DNA of 64,000 nucleotides, taken from the NCBI RefSeq assembly GCF_022230885.1, contig NZ_JAKGCT010000004.1, positions 1,426,001 through 1,490,000 on the forward strand. Reading direction: 5' to 3'. Positions within the stretch are counted from its first letter, which is position 1. The number at the start of each line of letters is the position of its first letter. The notes beneath the pieces were generated by a model, which saw nothing but the letters and a program-made list of their open reading frames with translations, ran no database searches and was not told the origin of the DNA. The translations under genes and the position numbers were made by a program. Shown here piece after piece: positions 40,663 to 50,035 of the stretch. Source of the stretch: Paenalcaligenes niemegkensis. Lineage in GTDB: Bacteria > Pseudomonadota > Gammaproteobacteria > Burkholderiales > Burkholderiaceae_B.

Positions 40663-42023
40663 GGCTTGTTAAGCTCGCTGGCGCTGTTTTGCTCAACACT
40701 CGAAGGTGGAGCTGCTTCTGTCCCGCCTTCGATGTCAATGTCTCCCAGGTAGTCTTCGTCGGTAATCGGGTCATGGGAGATATCACTGCTGATGTCGATA
40801 CGGGGGTCTAGAGACGACGATGCCGCAGAAACCTGAAGGCTGTCAGGCATAGGAACAAACTCGGTGGGGGCATCCACGCTCAGGTGATCACCGGATACCT
40901 TTTGCGGACGAACCAGCAACACTAGCGATCCGCCGCAGGCCGCAACGAAGATGTAGTAGAACTGGCTACCGAACTGATTCATAAGCGTGCCAACTGCCAG
41001 GGGGCCCAGACAGGCACCCAAGCCATATACCATGTATAAGATAGCACTTAGGCCCACCCGCCGTTCCGGGTCTATGTTGTCATTTGCGAAGGCGGCGCCT
41101 AAGGGGTACAAGGTAAACTGCAAAACACCGAATACCGCGGAAAACACCAGTAGCATCGCGAATGTTACGTCAAACCAGCCCCACAGCGGTATTGCGAACA
41201 AGGCGATCAATACCGCATTAATGCGGATCATATTGACCCGATCAAAGCGGTCTGCGAGCCACCCCACAGGCCATTGGGCTAGCACTCCGGCTGCGACCGA
41301 CGATGCGACAAACACAGCAACCTGCTCGCTACTAAGGTTGACTCGTATACCATACACAGGCGCTAATCCGTAAAAGGCGCCTGTGATCATGCCTGCTACG
41401 AACAGCACTGTCATGGACAAGGGGACACGTTCGACGTAATAGCGGGCATTAATGGGAGCCGGAACCTGCAACGCCGGGTGCATACGCCCCGTCAGCGCAA
41501 TAGGAATCAGGCTCATGACCGAACAGATCGCCACAAACACCAGCGGCTGGTAGTCCATACTGGGGAATAGGGTCAGCACCAGTTGCCCCAGCACGGTTCC
41601 CAAACTGGAGACCAACATATAAAACGCAAAGACCGTCCCGCGCTTATTGTTTTCCGTCTGTTCATTCAGCCAGCTTTCTATGCCCATGAACTGCGTAACC
41701 ATGCCGGCACCGGCCACAAAGCGCAAGGCTACCCATACCCACATGCTGTCGACCATGATTTGCACAAGCACACAGACGGTAACGACAGCGGCACTGGCGG
41801 CATAGGCCCGAATATGGCCCACCCCCATAATTAAGCGGTGCCCCACCCTGGCGCCAAACACAAGACCTAAATAATAGGCAGCAATAAGGCCACCAATCCA
41901 AATCTCGGAGATACCGAGTTCGGATAATCGCAAACCAATAAATGTGTTGAACAGGCCTGAGCCCATCAACAACATCAGCGTTGCCAAATACAACGAAAAG
42001 AATGCGCCTATAGCACCAATCAT
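40659..42023 (-). CDS. MFS transporter, YcaD-like
   Basis: 454 residues from ATG 42023 (MIGAIGAFFSLYLATLMLLM); a start at 42068 would add 15 basic residues. Twelve hydrophobic helices fill residues 1 to about 385, of the YcaD/MFS_1 type. The remaining 70 residues form an unusual acidic hydrophilic tail (DISSDISHDPITDEDYLGDI). Substrate unknown. Convergent with the DMT-family gene, upstream of and in the same direction as nothing obvious. Confidence 0.82.
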   Translation of the reverse strand: MIGAIGAFFSLYLATLMLLMGSGLFNTFIGLRLSELGISEIWIGGLIAAYYLGLVFGARVGHRLIMGVGHIRAYAASAAVVTVCVLVQIMVDSMWVWVALRFVAGAGMVTQFMGIESWLNEQTENNKRGTVFAFYMLVSSLGTVLGQLVLTLFPSMDYQPLVFVAICSVMSLIPIALTGRMHPALQVPAPINARYYVERVPLSMTVLFVAGMITGAFYGLAPVYGIRVNLSSEQVAVFVASSVAAGVLAQWPVGWLADRFDRVNMIRINAVLIALFAIPLWGWFDVTFAMLLVFSAVFGVLQFTLYPLGAAFANDNIDPERRVGLSAILYMVYGLGACLGPLAVGTLMNQFGSQFYYIFVAACGGSLVLLVRPQKVSGDHLSVDAPTEFVPMPDSLQVSAASSSLDPRIDISSDISHDPITDEDYLGDIDIEGGTEAAPPSSVEQNSASELNKP

Positions 42024-42117
42024 GGTTTGCCTGAATAAAAATAGAAGTAGCCGGCGCGAGGCCGGCATGTTTTTGCGTGCTACTGTTTGGTGAGCCCGAG
42101 CGTTGCAGGCCTGAAGC

Positions 42118-42621
42118 TTAGATCTGCTTTAGCAGTGTATCAGCATCGCTTTTTTCAAGACCACCACTTTCGTCGATGTTCAACTGCTTAACAACGCCAT
42201 CATCGAGCAAGGCGGAAAATCGCTTTGAACGCACACCCAGGCCTTTAGCACTTAAATCGAACTCCAAGCCCAGCTTGCGAACCCACTCGCCGCTGCCATC
42301 GGCTAATAAGCGTACTTTATCGCCAGCGTTCTGATCTTTTGCCCACGCGCCCATGACAAAGGGGTCATTGACCGCTACGCACCAGATCTCGTCAACGCCT
42401 TTGGCCTTGAACTCGTCTGCTTTAGTAATAAAACCGGGCAGATGGCGCTCGGAACATGTAGGAGTAAAAGCACCCGGTACCGCAAACACTGCTATTTTCT
42501 TGCCTGCGACCAGATCTGCAACCTGAAAAGAATTGGGCCCTACTGCACATGTGTCGGTAGCGGTTTCAATGTATTGTGCCAACGTTGCATCAGGCACTTT
42601 ATCGCCAATTTTAATGGACAT
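42118..42621 (-). CDS. Peroxiredoxin (Prx5-type, redoxin domain)
   Basis: 167 residues from the ATG at 42619-42621 (MSIKIGDKVPDATL); the open frame extends further upstream but that part is not family-like. The peroxidatic cysteine is in PGAFTPTCSERHLPGF near residue 55, with the conserved Thr two before it; the WCVAVNDPFVM segment is also typical. It reduces peroxides in the cytosol, probably using glutathione/glutaredoxin or thioredoxin. Monocistronic, downstream of the TRAP operon terminator. Confidence 0.93.
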   Translation of the reverse strand: MSIKIGDKVPDATLAQYIETATDTCAVGPNSFQVADLVAGKKIAVFAVPGAFTPTCSERHLPGFITKADEFKAKGVDEIWCVAVNDPFVMGAWAKDQNAGDKVRLLADGSGEWVRKLGLEFDLSAKGLGVRSKRFSALLDDGVVKQLNIDESGGLEKSDADTLLKQI

Positions 42622-42816
42622 AATAACTCCGGTGTAAGGTGATATTGCGACAAATCCATCGCAACATAAAGCCATCATCATACTAAGCGAAAAACCCGGC
42701 TTAAAGTAGTAATAGAGCCTATCTGCAAGCCGCATCTCTAAAGAAACCGAAGTCTGCTATTTTAGCATCCCGTACACCCAGAAATCAGAGCAGCTTCTCT
42801 TGCTGCATACATCAAT

Positions 42817-42843
42817 AAAAAAAGCGCCCGAGAGCGCTTTTTT
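42817..42843. terminator. Terminator after dctM
   Basis: AAAAAAAGCGC, loop CCGAGA, GCGCTTTTTT: a short GC core with long A and T flanks, able to act in both directions. It ends the dctPQM transcript on the minus strand, ten bases after the dctM stop. Confidence 0.85.
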
Positions 42844-42852
42844 ATGGCGTTA

Positions 42853-44178
42853 TTACAGCCAACCAGAAATACGTGGCAACCACAAGGTAATTTCAGGAAT
42901 GAAGGTAATCAGCATCAAGAAAACCAAACCTGTCAGCAACCAGGGCAAGGTTGATTTAGTGACTTCAGTCAACCCCAGCCTGGAAATACTCGAAGCCACA
43001 TATAAGTTCAAGCCTACAGGCGGCGTCGCCAACCCAATCTCCATATTAACGATCAGCATAATGCCAAAGTGCACAGGGTCCATACCCAATTTCATGGCTA
43101 CGGGAAACAGTATGGGCGCCATTATCAAAATAAGGCCTGAAGGTTCCATGACCATGCCAATGATCAGCAAGAGCACATTGACGAACAACAAAAAGGCAAT
43201 CAGCCCCATCCCCTGGTCAACAATCCACGCGGCAATACTTTGTGGAATTTGTTCTGAGGTCAGGATAAAGGCGAACATGACCGCATTGGTGATGATGTAA
43301 AGCAACATCGCACTCATTGCCGCCGACTCGAGCACGATGCGACGCACATGACGGATCTTGATATCTTTGTAAACCCAGACTGCAATCACAAACGCATATA
43401 CTGCACTGATTGCAGCGGCTTCTGTGGGCGTAAAGATACCCGAGTAGATGCCGCCCATCACAATCACGATCAGCATCAGCCCCCAGATCGAGTCTTTAAA
43501 TGCAGACCAGCGCTCACGGGCCGAAGCCTTGGGCATACGAGGGTAATCAAGCTTCCAGGCTCTATACATCGTTGTTAAGCCCAGCATAAAAGCAAGAATC
43601 AGGCCGGGTACTACCCCCGCGATAAACAATTGGCCAATCGAGGCAGTGCCCACACGAGCCCCATCAGGCCCTTCAACCATCATGCCACTCGTTGCTACGG
43701 CATACATCACCATCACAATGGATGGCGGCAGCAAAATGCCCAAGCCTCCGGAGGTCGCCACAATCCCAGTCCCGAACTGCGCAGGATAGCCCTGCTTCAC
43801 CATGGCGGGGATCATAATTGAACCAATGGCAGCGACGGTAGCAGGTGAAGAGCCGCTAATCGACGCAAACAGCGCGCACGCCAAAACCGCTGCCAATCCC
43901 ATTCCACCCGGAAAGTGTCCGACCATCGCGGAGGCAAAGCGAATCATGCGTTGCGCTACTCCACCATGGGTCAGAAAGCCACCTGCCAAGATAAAAAACG
44001 GGATCGCCATGATTTCGAATTTTTCAATCCCGGTAAACAGCTTCAACGCGATGCTGTCCATGGGCACATTTGTCATGGTGAACAAAAAGGTCATGACGGT
44101 CAGGCCCAGCGCAATAGACACGGGCATACCGGTAAGCAACAACACGCCAAGCAGCGCGAAAATAATAAAACTAATCAT
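42853..44178 (-). CDS. dctM: TRAP transporter large permease (DctM type)
   Basis: 441 residues with about 12 membrane helices. The N-terminal helix, HFPGGMGLAAVLACALFASISGSSPATVAAIGSIMIPAM region and GIVATSGGLGILLPPSIVMVMYAV (each quoted in part only) are signature segments of DctM. It forms the main Na+-coupled translocation unit with DctQ, whose stop overlaps its start by 4 bases. With DctP and the DctS/DctR pair next door it probably imports C4-dicarboxylates. Confidence 0.93.
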   Translation of the reverse strand: MISFIIFALLGVLLLTGMPVSIALGLTVMTFLFTMTNVPMDSIALKLFTGIEKFEIMAIPFFILAGGFLTHGGVAQRMIRFASAMVGHFPGGMGLAAVLACALFASISGSSPATVAAIGSIMIPAMVKQGYPAQFGTGIVATSGGLGILLPPSIVMVMYAVATSGMMVEGPDGARVGTASIGQLFIAGVVPGLILAFMLGLTTMYRAWKLDYPRMPKASARERWSAFKDSIWGLMLIVIVMGGIYSGIFTPTEAAAISAVYAFVIAVWVYKDIKIRHVRRIVLESAAMSAMLLYIITNAVMFAFILTSEQIPQSIAAWIVDQGMGLIAFLLFVNVLLLIIGMVMEPSGLILIMAPILFPVAMKLGMDPVHFGIMLIVNMEIGLATPPVGLNLYVASSISRLGLTEVTKSTLPWLLTGLVFLMLITFIPEITLWLPRISGWL

Positions 44179-44791
44179 GCTGCGTCTCCTTGGGCTTTCT
44201 CGTCTTGCATGACACTACCATGCGTGAAATGGGGCTGCTCTCCGGTTTTGAGATAATGGTAGAGTGCCTCGAGAAAGCGGAAACACATCAATGCCGACCC
44301 TGCAGGTACGGCTAAATAAACCAGCCAGACAGGGACCTCCAAATCGGCCGTCACCTGCGAGGTTTGACTGATGTCATAAACGAAACTGCCGCCGATCCAG
44401 GCCACCAGGAAAGTGAAAAGCACACCTCCCAACATCGATATAACGACCAGCGCTTTTTGCTTGCCAGGTGAAACGGCATTAGCCAATACGTCTACCCCAA
44501 CGTGTATACCCAGACGCACACCATAGGCGGCACCGAATTTGGCCATCCAGACGAACAAATAGATGCACAGCTCTTGCGCCCACAACATGTTTAGCCCGAC
44601 CACGCTGCGATAAGTCGCCCTGGCATACGCATACACTTGGTCATGGCCGTTAGAACGAGACCATGAGACGATGTCGGCAAGCAAAGTGATTGAGTAGCGC
44701 TGGCAAACTGCCACAAAGATAATGAGCACTGCCGCGACCATCAGCAAAGAGATAAAGATCTCTTCAAATTTATTTAAAAACGTAACAGCAT
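44175..44791 (-). CDS. dctQ: TRAP transporter small permease (DctQ type; frame broken near 44778)
   Basis: Four-helix membrane protein. The open frame begins inside the first helix at 44747, too late for this family. Upstream the ATG at 44789-44791 has a GGAG site five bases before it and encodes MLLRF; adding one base to the A run at 44776-44780 (T run in the gene) joins it to LNKFEEIFISLLMVAAVLII, a normal DctQ start. Restored length is 205 residues. It links DctP and DctM function; the stop overlaps the dctM start by 4 bases. The WAQELCIYLFVWMAKFGAAY segment is typical. Confidence 0.88.
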
Positions 44792-44891
44792 GGCTTCTCC
44801 ATGGCGTTGACCTGTAACACTACGCGTGTACGCCGGTCAGTGTGCCGAGCCTGAAATCAAATGAGCGCTGAGGTGGCTCTGTACCGAATAG

Positions 44892-44917
44892 TCCCGATGT
44901 GGCAAAGCACATCGGGA
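44892..44917 (-). other. Intercistronic hairpin between dctP and dctQ
   Basis: TCCCGATGTG, loop of six, CACATCGGGA: a perfect 10-bp stem about 16 bases after the dctP stop, without a U tract. In TRAP operons such a structure could protect dctP mRNA so that more binding protein than permease is made. Confidence 0.6.
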
Positions 44918-44932
44918 TCACTACACTACGAT

Positions 44933-45919
44933 TTATTCAACAGCTTTATAGACAGCGTCAATGACCTCAGCACCTATACGTGACTCCATGGCTTTATGCA
45001 CAGGACGCAATTGCTCGATCCACTCATTGCGCTCTTCAGGAGTGAGCTCATAAAAAGTTGTACGGCCGGACTCCTTCATGGCGGCTAGGGACTCATCGTT
45101 TTCTTGCTGGGCAATGTCGTTGGCGTACTCGGTGGCCTCATCCAATGCTTTTTCAAGAGGTGCGCGTACGGCCTCGTCCAGGCCATCCCAGAATTTTTTA
45201 TTCACAATAACGGCATAACCCAGGTAGCCATGGTCAGACAAGGTGGCGTGCTTTTGCACCTCGTGCATTTTTTGGGTATACATATTGGAAGGCGGGTTTT
45301 CGGTGCCGTCAACGACGCCGGTTTGCAGCGCCTGATAGACTTCAGAGAAAGCCATTACCTGGGGGACAGCATCAAGTGCCTGCATCTGTGACTCAAGCAC
45401 CTTGGAGGACTGAATACGCATTTTCAGGCCAAGGAAGTCATCAACAGTATGTATCGGCGAGTTCGCACTCATGATCTTGAAGCCGTTGTCCCAGTATGCC
45501 AGGCCTTTGATGCCTTTAGGTTCAAGCCTGGCGAGCAGGTCTTTACCCACCTCGCCGTTGGTAACCTTGCGCAGCTGATCCTTATTTTGAAAAATATAAG
45601 GCAGGTCGAATACCTCGAACTCGCGCACACCCAGGGGACCAAACTTGGCCAAGGACGGGGCCAGCATTTGAACTGCACCCAGTTGCAAGGCCTCAAGCTC
45701 TTCTTTATCTTTATAAAGTTGCGAGTTTGGGTAGACTTCTACTACAACCTTACCTTCACTGTATTTTTCGGCAAGCTCTTTGAAGCGTTCCGCGCCTTTA
45801 CCTTTGGGGGTATCTGGCGACACCACGTGACTGAACTTGATCACCAGAGGCGAGTTTGCCATGGCGTTGGATGCAAAAAACGCCGATGCAACCAGCGTAG
45901 CAGCAAGAATTTTTTTCAT
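44933..45919 (-). CDS. dctP: TRAP transporter substrate-binding protein (DctP type)
   Basis: 328 residues with a signal peptide (KKILAATLVASAFFASNAMA, cleavage after AMA). DctP-family marks are IKFSHVVSPDTPKGKGAERF at the mature N-terminus, the Arg in LKMRIQSSK that pairs with the substrate carboxylate, and TGVVDGTENPPSNMYTQKM. Closely resembles C4-dicarboxylate (malate, succinate, fumarate) binding proteins. First gene of dctPQM, divergent from dctS with 119 bases between. Confidence 0.93.
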   Translation of the reverse strand: MKKILAATLVASAFFASNAMANSPLVIKFSHVVSPDTPKGKGAERFKELAEKYSEGKVVVEVYPNSQLYKDKEELEALQLGAVQMLAPSLAKFGPLGVREFEVFDLPYIFQNKDQLRKVTNGEVGKDLLARLEPKGIKGLAYWDNGFKIMSANSPIHTVDDFLGLKMRIQSSKVLESQMQALDAVPQVMAFSEVYQALQTGVVDGTENPPSNMYTQKMHEVQKHATLSDHGYLGYAVIVNKKFWDGLDEAVRAPLEKALDEATEYANDIAQQENDESLAAMKESGRTTFYELTPEERNEWIEQLRPVHKAMESRIGAEVIDAVYKAVE

Positions 45920-46038
45920 TGTTTCCTCCGAGCCTTGAACTGAAGTCTAAGCGCGATGTAATTATTAAAAATAGCTTAGGTCATAGCTTAAGAAGCATTA
46001 GGATATTTAACCATTGTGGAAATCCGAAATAGGCCCTC

Positions 46039-47991
46039 ATGATTACCCTTAGTGACGACAGCGAAAACACAAAAACGGCACCTTCGTTTGCCTCGTCGGT
46101 CATGAGCTATGTGCCGATCCTGGCCATCGCCATTCTCGTGATCCTGATCGCCCTTTTTATCATCGTTGTTCAAAAAGACAGAATGGACGAGCAGCGCAGC
46201 AAACTGATCGAAGACGCCTTATGGGTAGAGCAAAACCTGTCGTTTCACCTGCGCACTCATGAGTCCAACCTGGAACGCATTGCCGCGGAAATCAATGCCA
46301 CAGCTCAACAGCCAGAGCTGTATGCAAGATTAGCTCACATGAAGGCCATACATCCCGAACTGCTCTCTATTGTTTGGCTCGGTGCAGCCGGCGAAGAGCT
46401 GATGACTCTGCCTCAGGGTTATAGCCCTGACGCAACTTTGCCTGCTCCTATCCCCCGGATGAAAGCCTGGATTCCAGCCTATTTTTCCGCACAGCAAAAC
46501 GATACGCTGGTAGATCTGATCTTTCCTACCTTTGATGAAAAAAATGAAGTAAGCGGCGCACTGCTGGCTTCGATTTCTCTAAGCCAGCTGCTGACAAATC
46601 AAGTGCCATGGTGGGTGGCAGAAAATTACGAGGTTGTGCTGGTTGATAACAGCGACAAAGTCATTGCTCGCCGGGTCAAAACCGTCTCTACCTCAGAACA
46701 GCTTAGCCACAGTATGTCGGTAGATCCGCCCCTGCATGGTGTACGCCTGCGGCTAACTCCGAATCTTAGCCCCCATCCCCCAATTCTTACGCTGCTGCTT
46801 ACTGTCATTGTAGGCTTAGCAGTTTTGGCAATTATCAACCTTTTGATTCAGCATTATTATGCCCGCAAGCGGCTACAGGCTGAGCAGGCGCTACGCAACG
46901 AACAGGCCTTTAGACGGGCTATGGAGAACTCTATTACCACCGGGCTGCGAGCGCGCGATTTGCAAGGCCGTATTCTTTATGTCAACCCGGCTTTCTGTAG
47001 GCTGGTGGGCCGCAAGGAAAGTGAGATCACTGGCCTGGCCCCTCCTATGCCATGGTGGGCACCGGAAGTATTGGGCGAAACCCTCGAACGCCATTATCAG
47101 CAAAACCAAATGCCAAGAGCGCAAAGCTTCGAAACGCGCTTTCAACATCCGGACGGTACGCTGCTAGACGTGCAGGTGCACGAGGCCCCGCTGATAAACG
47201 ACCGTGGAAAGCATGTAGGCTGGATGGGCTCGATGGTCGATATTTCTAGCCGGAAAGCTCAGGAAGCACACGCTATCCAACAAGCAGAACAGCTTCAGCA
47301 GACTGCCCATTTAATGAGTATGGTCGAGATGACCACCACCTTGGCCCATGAACTGAACCAACCCCTGGCTGCCGTAGCCAGCTACGCTGCCGGCTGCATG
47401 AATCTACTGAAGAATGACAATCTCAACAAAGCAGAGCTTCATGCTGGCTTGGAGCACGTTGCCACCCAGAATCGTCGGGCAGGCGAAATTATCCGACGCA
47501 CCCATGACTTCGTCCGTAAACGCGAACCCTTACTGCTCAACGAAAAGCTGAACACGATCGTGCAGGACAGCATTTTCTTCATGCAAGCTGAGCTTCGCAA
47601 ACACAATGTGAAATTGCGTTCAGACCTGCCTGATGAACCGGTATATGTCATGGCAGATAAAACCATGATTGAACAGGTTATTTTAAATTTACTTCGTAAC
47701 GCTATTGAAGCTGTGCGACACTTGGAAAGCGCCCGTCGCGTCATTGACGTTGCCTTCGAATGGCATGATCAGCACGCCTTAATAATTATTAGTGACAACG
47801 GGCCTGGAGTAGACGAGAGCATGGTGTCGTTATTATTTCAGCCTTTTGCCTCAACGAAGACTCAAGGAATGGGCATAGGTTTGAACATTTGCCGCTCTAT
47901 TGTGGAATTGCACCGCGGCACTCTATGGTATGAAGCCACCAGTACGCCTGGCGCTGCATTTGTCTTCACCTTACCGCTAACAGAACAATGA
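46039..47991 (+). CDS. dctS: Sensor histidine kinase of the dicarboxylate system (DctS-like)
   Basis: 650 residues. Membrane helix about 22-46, periplasmic sensor region about 47-245, second helix about 248-272, PAS domain about 290-410 (RDLQGRILYVNPAFCRLVG), histidine kinase domain with the phosphorylated His437 in AHELNQPLAAVASY, and ATPase motifs (NLLRNAIEAV, DNGPGVDE, TQGMGIGLNIC). The layout matches Rhodobacter capsulatus DctS, which senses external C4-dicarboxylates and controls dctPQM. The regulator gene overlaps the last 4 bases. Periplasmic ligand specificity is inferred. Confidence 0.9.
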   Translation: MITLSDDSENTKTAPSFASSVMSYVPILAIAILVILIALFIIVVQKDRMDEQRSKLIEDALWVEQNLSFHLRTHESNLERIAAEINATAQQPELYARLAHMKAIHPELLSIVWLGAAGEELMTLPQGYSPDATLPAPIPRMKAWIPAYFSAQQNDTLVDLIFPTFDEKNEVSGALLASISLSQLLTNQVPWWVAENYEVVLVDNSDKVIARRVKTVSTSEQLSHSMSVDPPLHGVRLRLTPNLSPHPPILTLLLTVIVGLAVLAIINLLIQHYYARKRLQAEQALRNEQAFRRAMENSITTGLRARDLQGRILYVNPAFCRLVGRKESEITGLAPPMPWWAPEVLGETLERHYQQNQMPRAQSFETRFQHPDGTLLDVQVHEAPLINDRGKHVGWMGSMVDISSRKAQEAHAIQQAEQLQQTAHLMSMVEMTTTLAHELNQPLAAVASYAAGCMNLLKNDNLNKAELHAGLEHVATQNRRAGEIIRRTHDFVRKREPLLLNEKLNTIVQDSIFFMQAELRKHNVKLRSDLPDEPVYVMADKTMIEQVILNLLRNAIEAVRHLESARRVIDVAFEWHDQHALIIISDNGPGVDESMVSLLFQPFASTKTQGMGIGLNICRSIVELHRGTLWYEATSTPGAAFVFTLPLTEQ

Positions 47992-48621
47992 ACTCTTTAT
48001 CTTTGCAACCTCTTGTGCACATCATCGATGACGATCAGGCCATACGCGACTCACTGGCCTGGCTCTTCAAAACCCGAAACGTAAGGGCTGTTCTATGGGA
48101 ATCCGGCGAGGCTTTTCTACAGAGCTGGACACCTGAACTGGAAGGATGCTTGTTACTGGATGTTCGGATGCACGGGCTCTCGGGCTTGGAGGTCTTCGAT
48201 CTGCTGCGTAAAAAAGGCTCAACCCAACCTGTCATTTTTTAAGCGGCCATGGCGATCTGCCTATGGCAGTCGCTTCACTTAAGCAAGGTGCCGCTGACTT
48301 TATTGAGAAGCCCTTTAACGACAATGATCTCGTAGATCGTGTGCTTGAGGTCCTGCATCAGTACGCACACTTGCAAGAAGAGCGTGAACGCCATCTCAAG
48401 TGGGCAGATAAAATATCCTCGTTGTCGAACCGTGAAAAACAAGTACTGGAATTAGCTCTGAAAGGAAAGCTGAACAAGCAAATTGCAAACGACCTTGATA
48501 TCACGATGCGTACGGTCGAGGTGCACCGTGCCCGTGCCCTGGAAAAACCGGCGCAAGGAATCTGGTGGAACTGGCGCGTCTTTTCAGGGATGACCACTTG
48601 CTATCCACTGACAGCCCATAA
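47988..48621 (+). CDS. dctR: FixJ-type response regulator (DctR-like; two frame breaks)
   Basis: Receiver domain (IIDDDQAIRD, phosphorylated Asp in LLLDVRMHG, Lys in FIEKPF) and a LuxR-type helix-turn-helix (LSNREKQVLELALKGKLNKQ, MRTVEVHRARALEK). The T run at 48235-48240 lacks one base: adding it gives QPVIFLSGHGDLPMAVASL. The A run at 48543-48547 also lacks one: adding it gives ARALEKTGARNLVELARLF and a stop at 48621. Restored length is 211 residues, as for DctR/FixJ. Activated by the kinase encoded just upstream, it should control the divergent dctPQM genes. Confidence 0.9.
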
Positions 48622-48691
48622 CGCATGTCCGCACTGATCTTAAATAAATAAGGTGTGAAACCGTAGCCGACTGTCTGCCGCGGGACAAGCC

Positions 48692-48697
48692 TATAAT
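48692..48697 (+). promoter_or_regulatory. -10 element upstream of moaC
   Basis: An exact TATAAT 65 bases before the moaC start, within the gap after dctR. No good -35 is found 17 bases upstream (GACTGT is the nearest), so the promoter may need an activator. A small GAGCCG/CGGCTC hairpin follows at 48717-48739. Confidence 0.4.
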
Positions 48698-48762
48698 AGC
48701 CATATGAATTCCACTTGAGCCGCCCTCGCCCGACGGCTCCAGGACTGTAATAGAGGAACACT

Positions 48763-49295
48763 GTGAAGCAAAATACGATTTCTGATGGCTACACTGTTGA
48801 AGGTAGCGATGCGCATCTGAGCCACCTTGATGAACATGGTCAGGTCCGCATGGTCGACGTGAGTCATAAACACCTGAGCCCCCGCACCGCTATTGCCGTG
48901 TCTCGCGTACGCCTGGGTGAACAGGCATTTAAATTGTTATCAGCCCAAGACAACGCCAAGGGCGAAGTACTGAACACTGCGCGTATTGCGGGTGTGCTGG
49001 CTGCCAAACGCTGCGCTGATCTCATCCCTCTTTGCCATAGCCTGCCACTAGACTTCGTAGGCATTGATTTTGAAAGCGACGTCAACTCTCGTTGCATCAC
49101 CATTCGCGCCACTTGCAAAACCACTCACAGCACAGGCGTGGAAATGGAGGCCATGACGGCATGCAGCGTGGCAGCGCTCACTATTTACGACATGTGCAAG
49201 GCAGCCGACAAGGGCATCATCATTGAACAAATACGCCTGGAATATAAAGCGGGGGCAAGAGCGGCGAATGGCACGCCAGCCCTTCAGCCTGCTAG
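48763..49295 (+). CDS. moaC: Cyclic pyranopterin monophosphate synthase MoaC (frame broken near 49253)
   Basis: Catalyses the second half of cPMP formation in molybdenum cofactor synthesis. GTG start with a GAGGA site. Family marks: VRMVDVSHK, NTARIAGVLAAKRCADLIPLCH (quoted in part), GVEMEAMTACSVAALTIYDM, and IRLEYKAG. The G run at 49251-49255 is one short; adding a base gives KAGGKSGEWHASPSAC and a stop at 49295, ten bases before moaD. Restored length is 177 residues. Without the repair a 37-residue out-of-frame tail would run into moaD. Confidence 0.94.
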
Positions 49296-49304
49296 GAGAC
49301 AACA

Positions 49305-49556
49305 ATGCAAACACATATTAAAGTCTTGTACTTCGCTCAAGTCGCTGAAATTGCCGGTACCCGCAGCGAACTTTGGCAACTTAGCCAGCCCGTCCGCGTG
49401 AGCGACTGGCTTACAACGGTGGTAGACAAGCATCCGGCTATAGAACCTTTAAGAAAACGCCTGAAAGTTGCCATTAACCAATATTACGTAAACCACAGCG
49501 CCACCATTAATCCCGGCGACGAAGTCGCGTTATTCGAACCGGTTACAGGGGGCTAA
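49305..49556 (+). CDS. moaD: Molybdopterin synthase small subunit MoaD
   Basis: 83 residues, ubiquitin-like sulfur carrier with the required C-terminal Gly-Gly (EPVTGG), which becomes the thiocarboxylate that supplies sulfur to cPMP. The conserved VALFEPVTGG end and the IKVLYFAQVAE start are clear. A strong GGAG site precedes it. It ends two bases before moaE. Confidence 0.95.
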   Translation: MQTHIKVLYFAQVAEIAGTRSELWQLSQPVRVSDWLTTVVDKHPAIEPLRKRLKVAINQYYVNHSATINPGDEVALFEPVTGG

Positions 49557-49558
49557 AT

Positions 49559-50035
49559 ATGATTACTGTGCAAGAAAACGATTTCGATGTTGCTCAACTC
49601 ATTGCAGAGCTGCATGCGGTAAATGCGGGCCACACCGGCGCACTGCTTAGCTTTATTGGCTATGTACGCGACTACGACACGAATACCCCCACGCAGACCC
49701 TGGTGCTGGAACACTACCCGGGAATGTGTGAGCGAGAAATCCAGGAAATTTGTGATCATGCCTTAGAACGATGGGATATTCTGAACTATCGTGTCGTGCA
49801 CCGGGTAGGTGCATTAAACCGCAACGAGCAAATTGTATTTGTGGGTGTCAGCAGCGCGCATCGCGGAGAAGCCTTTAACGCAGCGGAATACATTATCGAC
49901 GCCTTAAAGACCCGAGCACCGTTCTGGAAGCGGGAAGTACTTGCCGACGGCAAGCAGTTCTGGGTGCAGCAAAGTGAAGAAGACGCACTGAAAACCGCCC
50001 ATTGGGAAGCGAATACAGACAAGCAGAACCCATGA
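49559..50035 (+). CDS. moaE: Molybdopterin synthase catalytic subunit MoaE
   Basis: 158 residues. Combines with MoaD to convert cPMP into molybdopterin. Family marks: GALLSFIGYVRDY (GA-x-x-x-F-x-G-x-VR), LEHYPGMCEREI, HRVGALNRNEQIVFVGVSSAHR, and the catalytic KTRAPFWKRE with its lysines. Starts two bases after moaD and overlaps moaB by 4 bases (ATGA). Confidence 0.96.
   Translation: MITVQENDFDVAQLIAELHAVNAGHTGALLSFIGYVRDYDTNTPTQTLVLEHYPGMCEREIQEICDHALERWDILNYRVVHRVGALNRNEQIVFVGVSSAHRGEAFNAAEYIIDALKTRAPFWKREVLADGKQFWVQQSEEDALKTAHWEANTDKQNP

Noticed and set aside
48622-48762. Molybdenum cofactor riboswitch upstream of moaC
   Set aside because: The leader after the -10 element is only about 60 bases with a 6-bp hairpin, too small for the known riboswitch fold.
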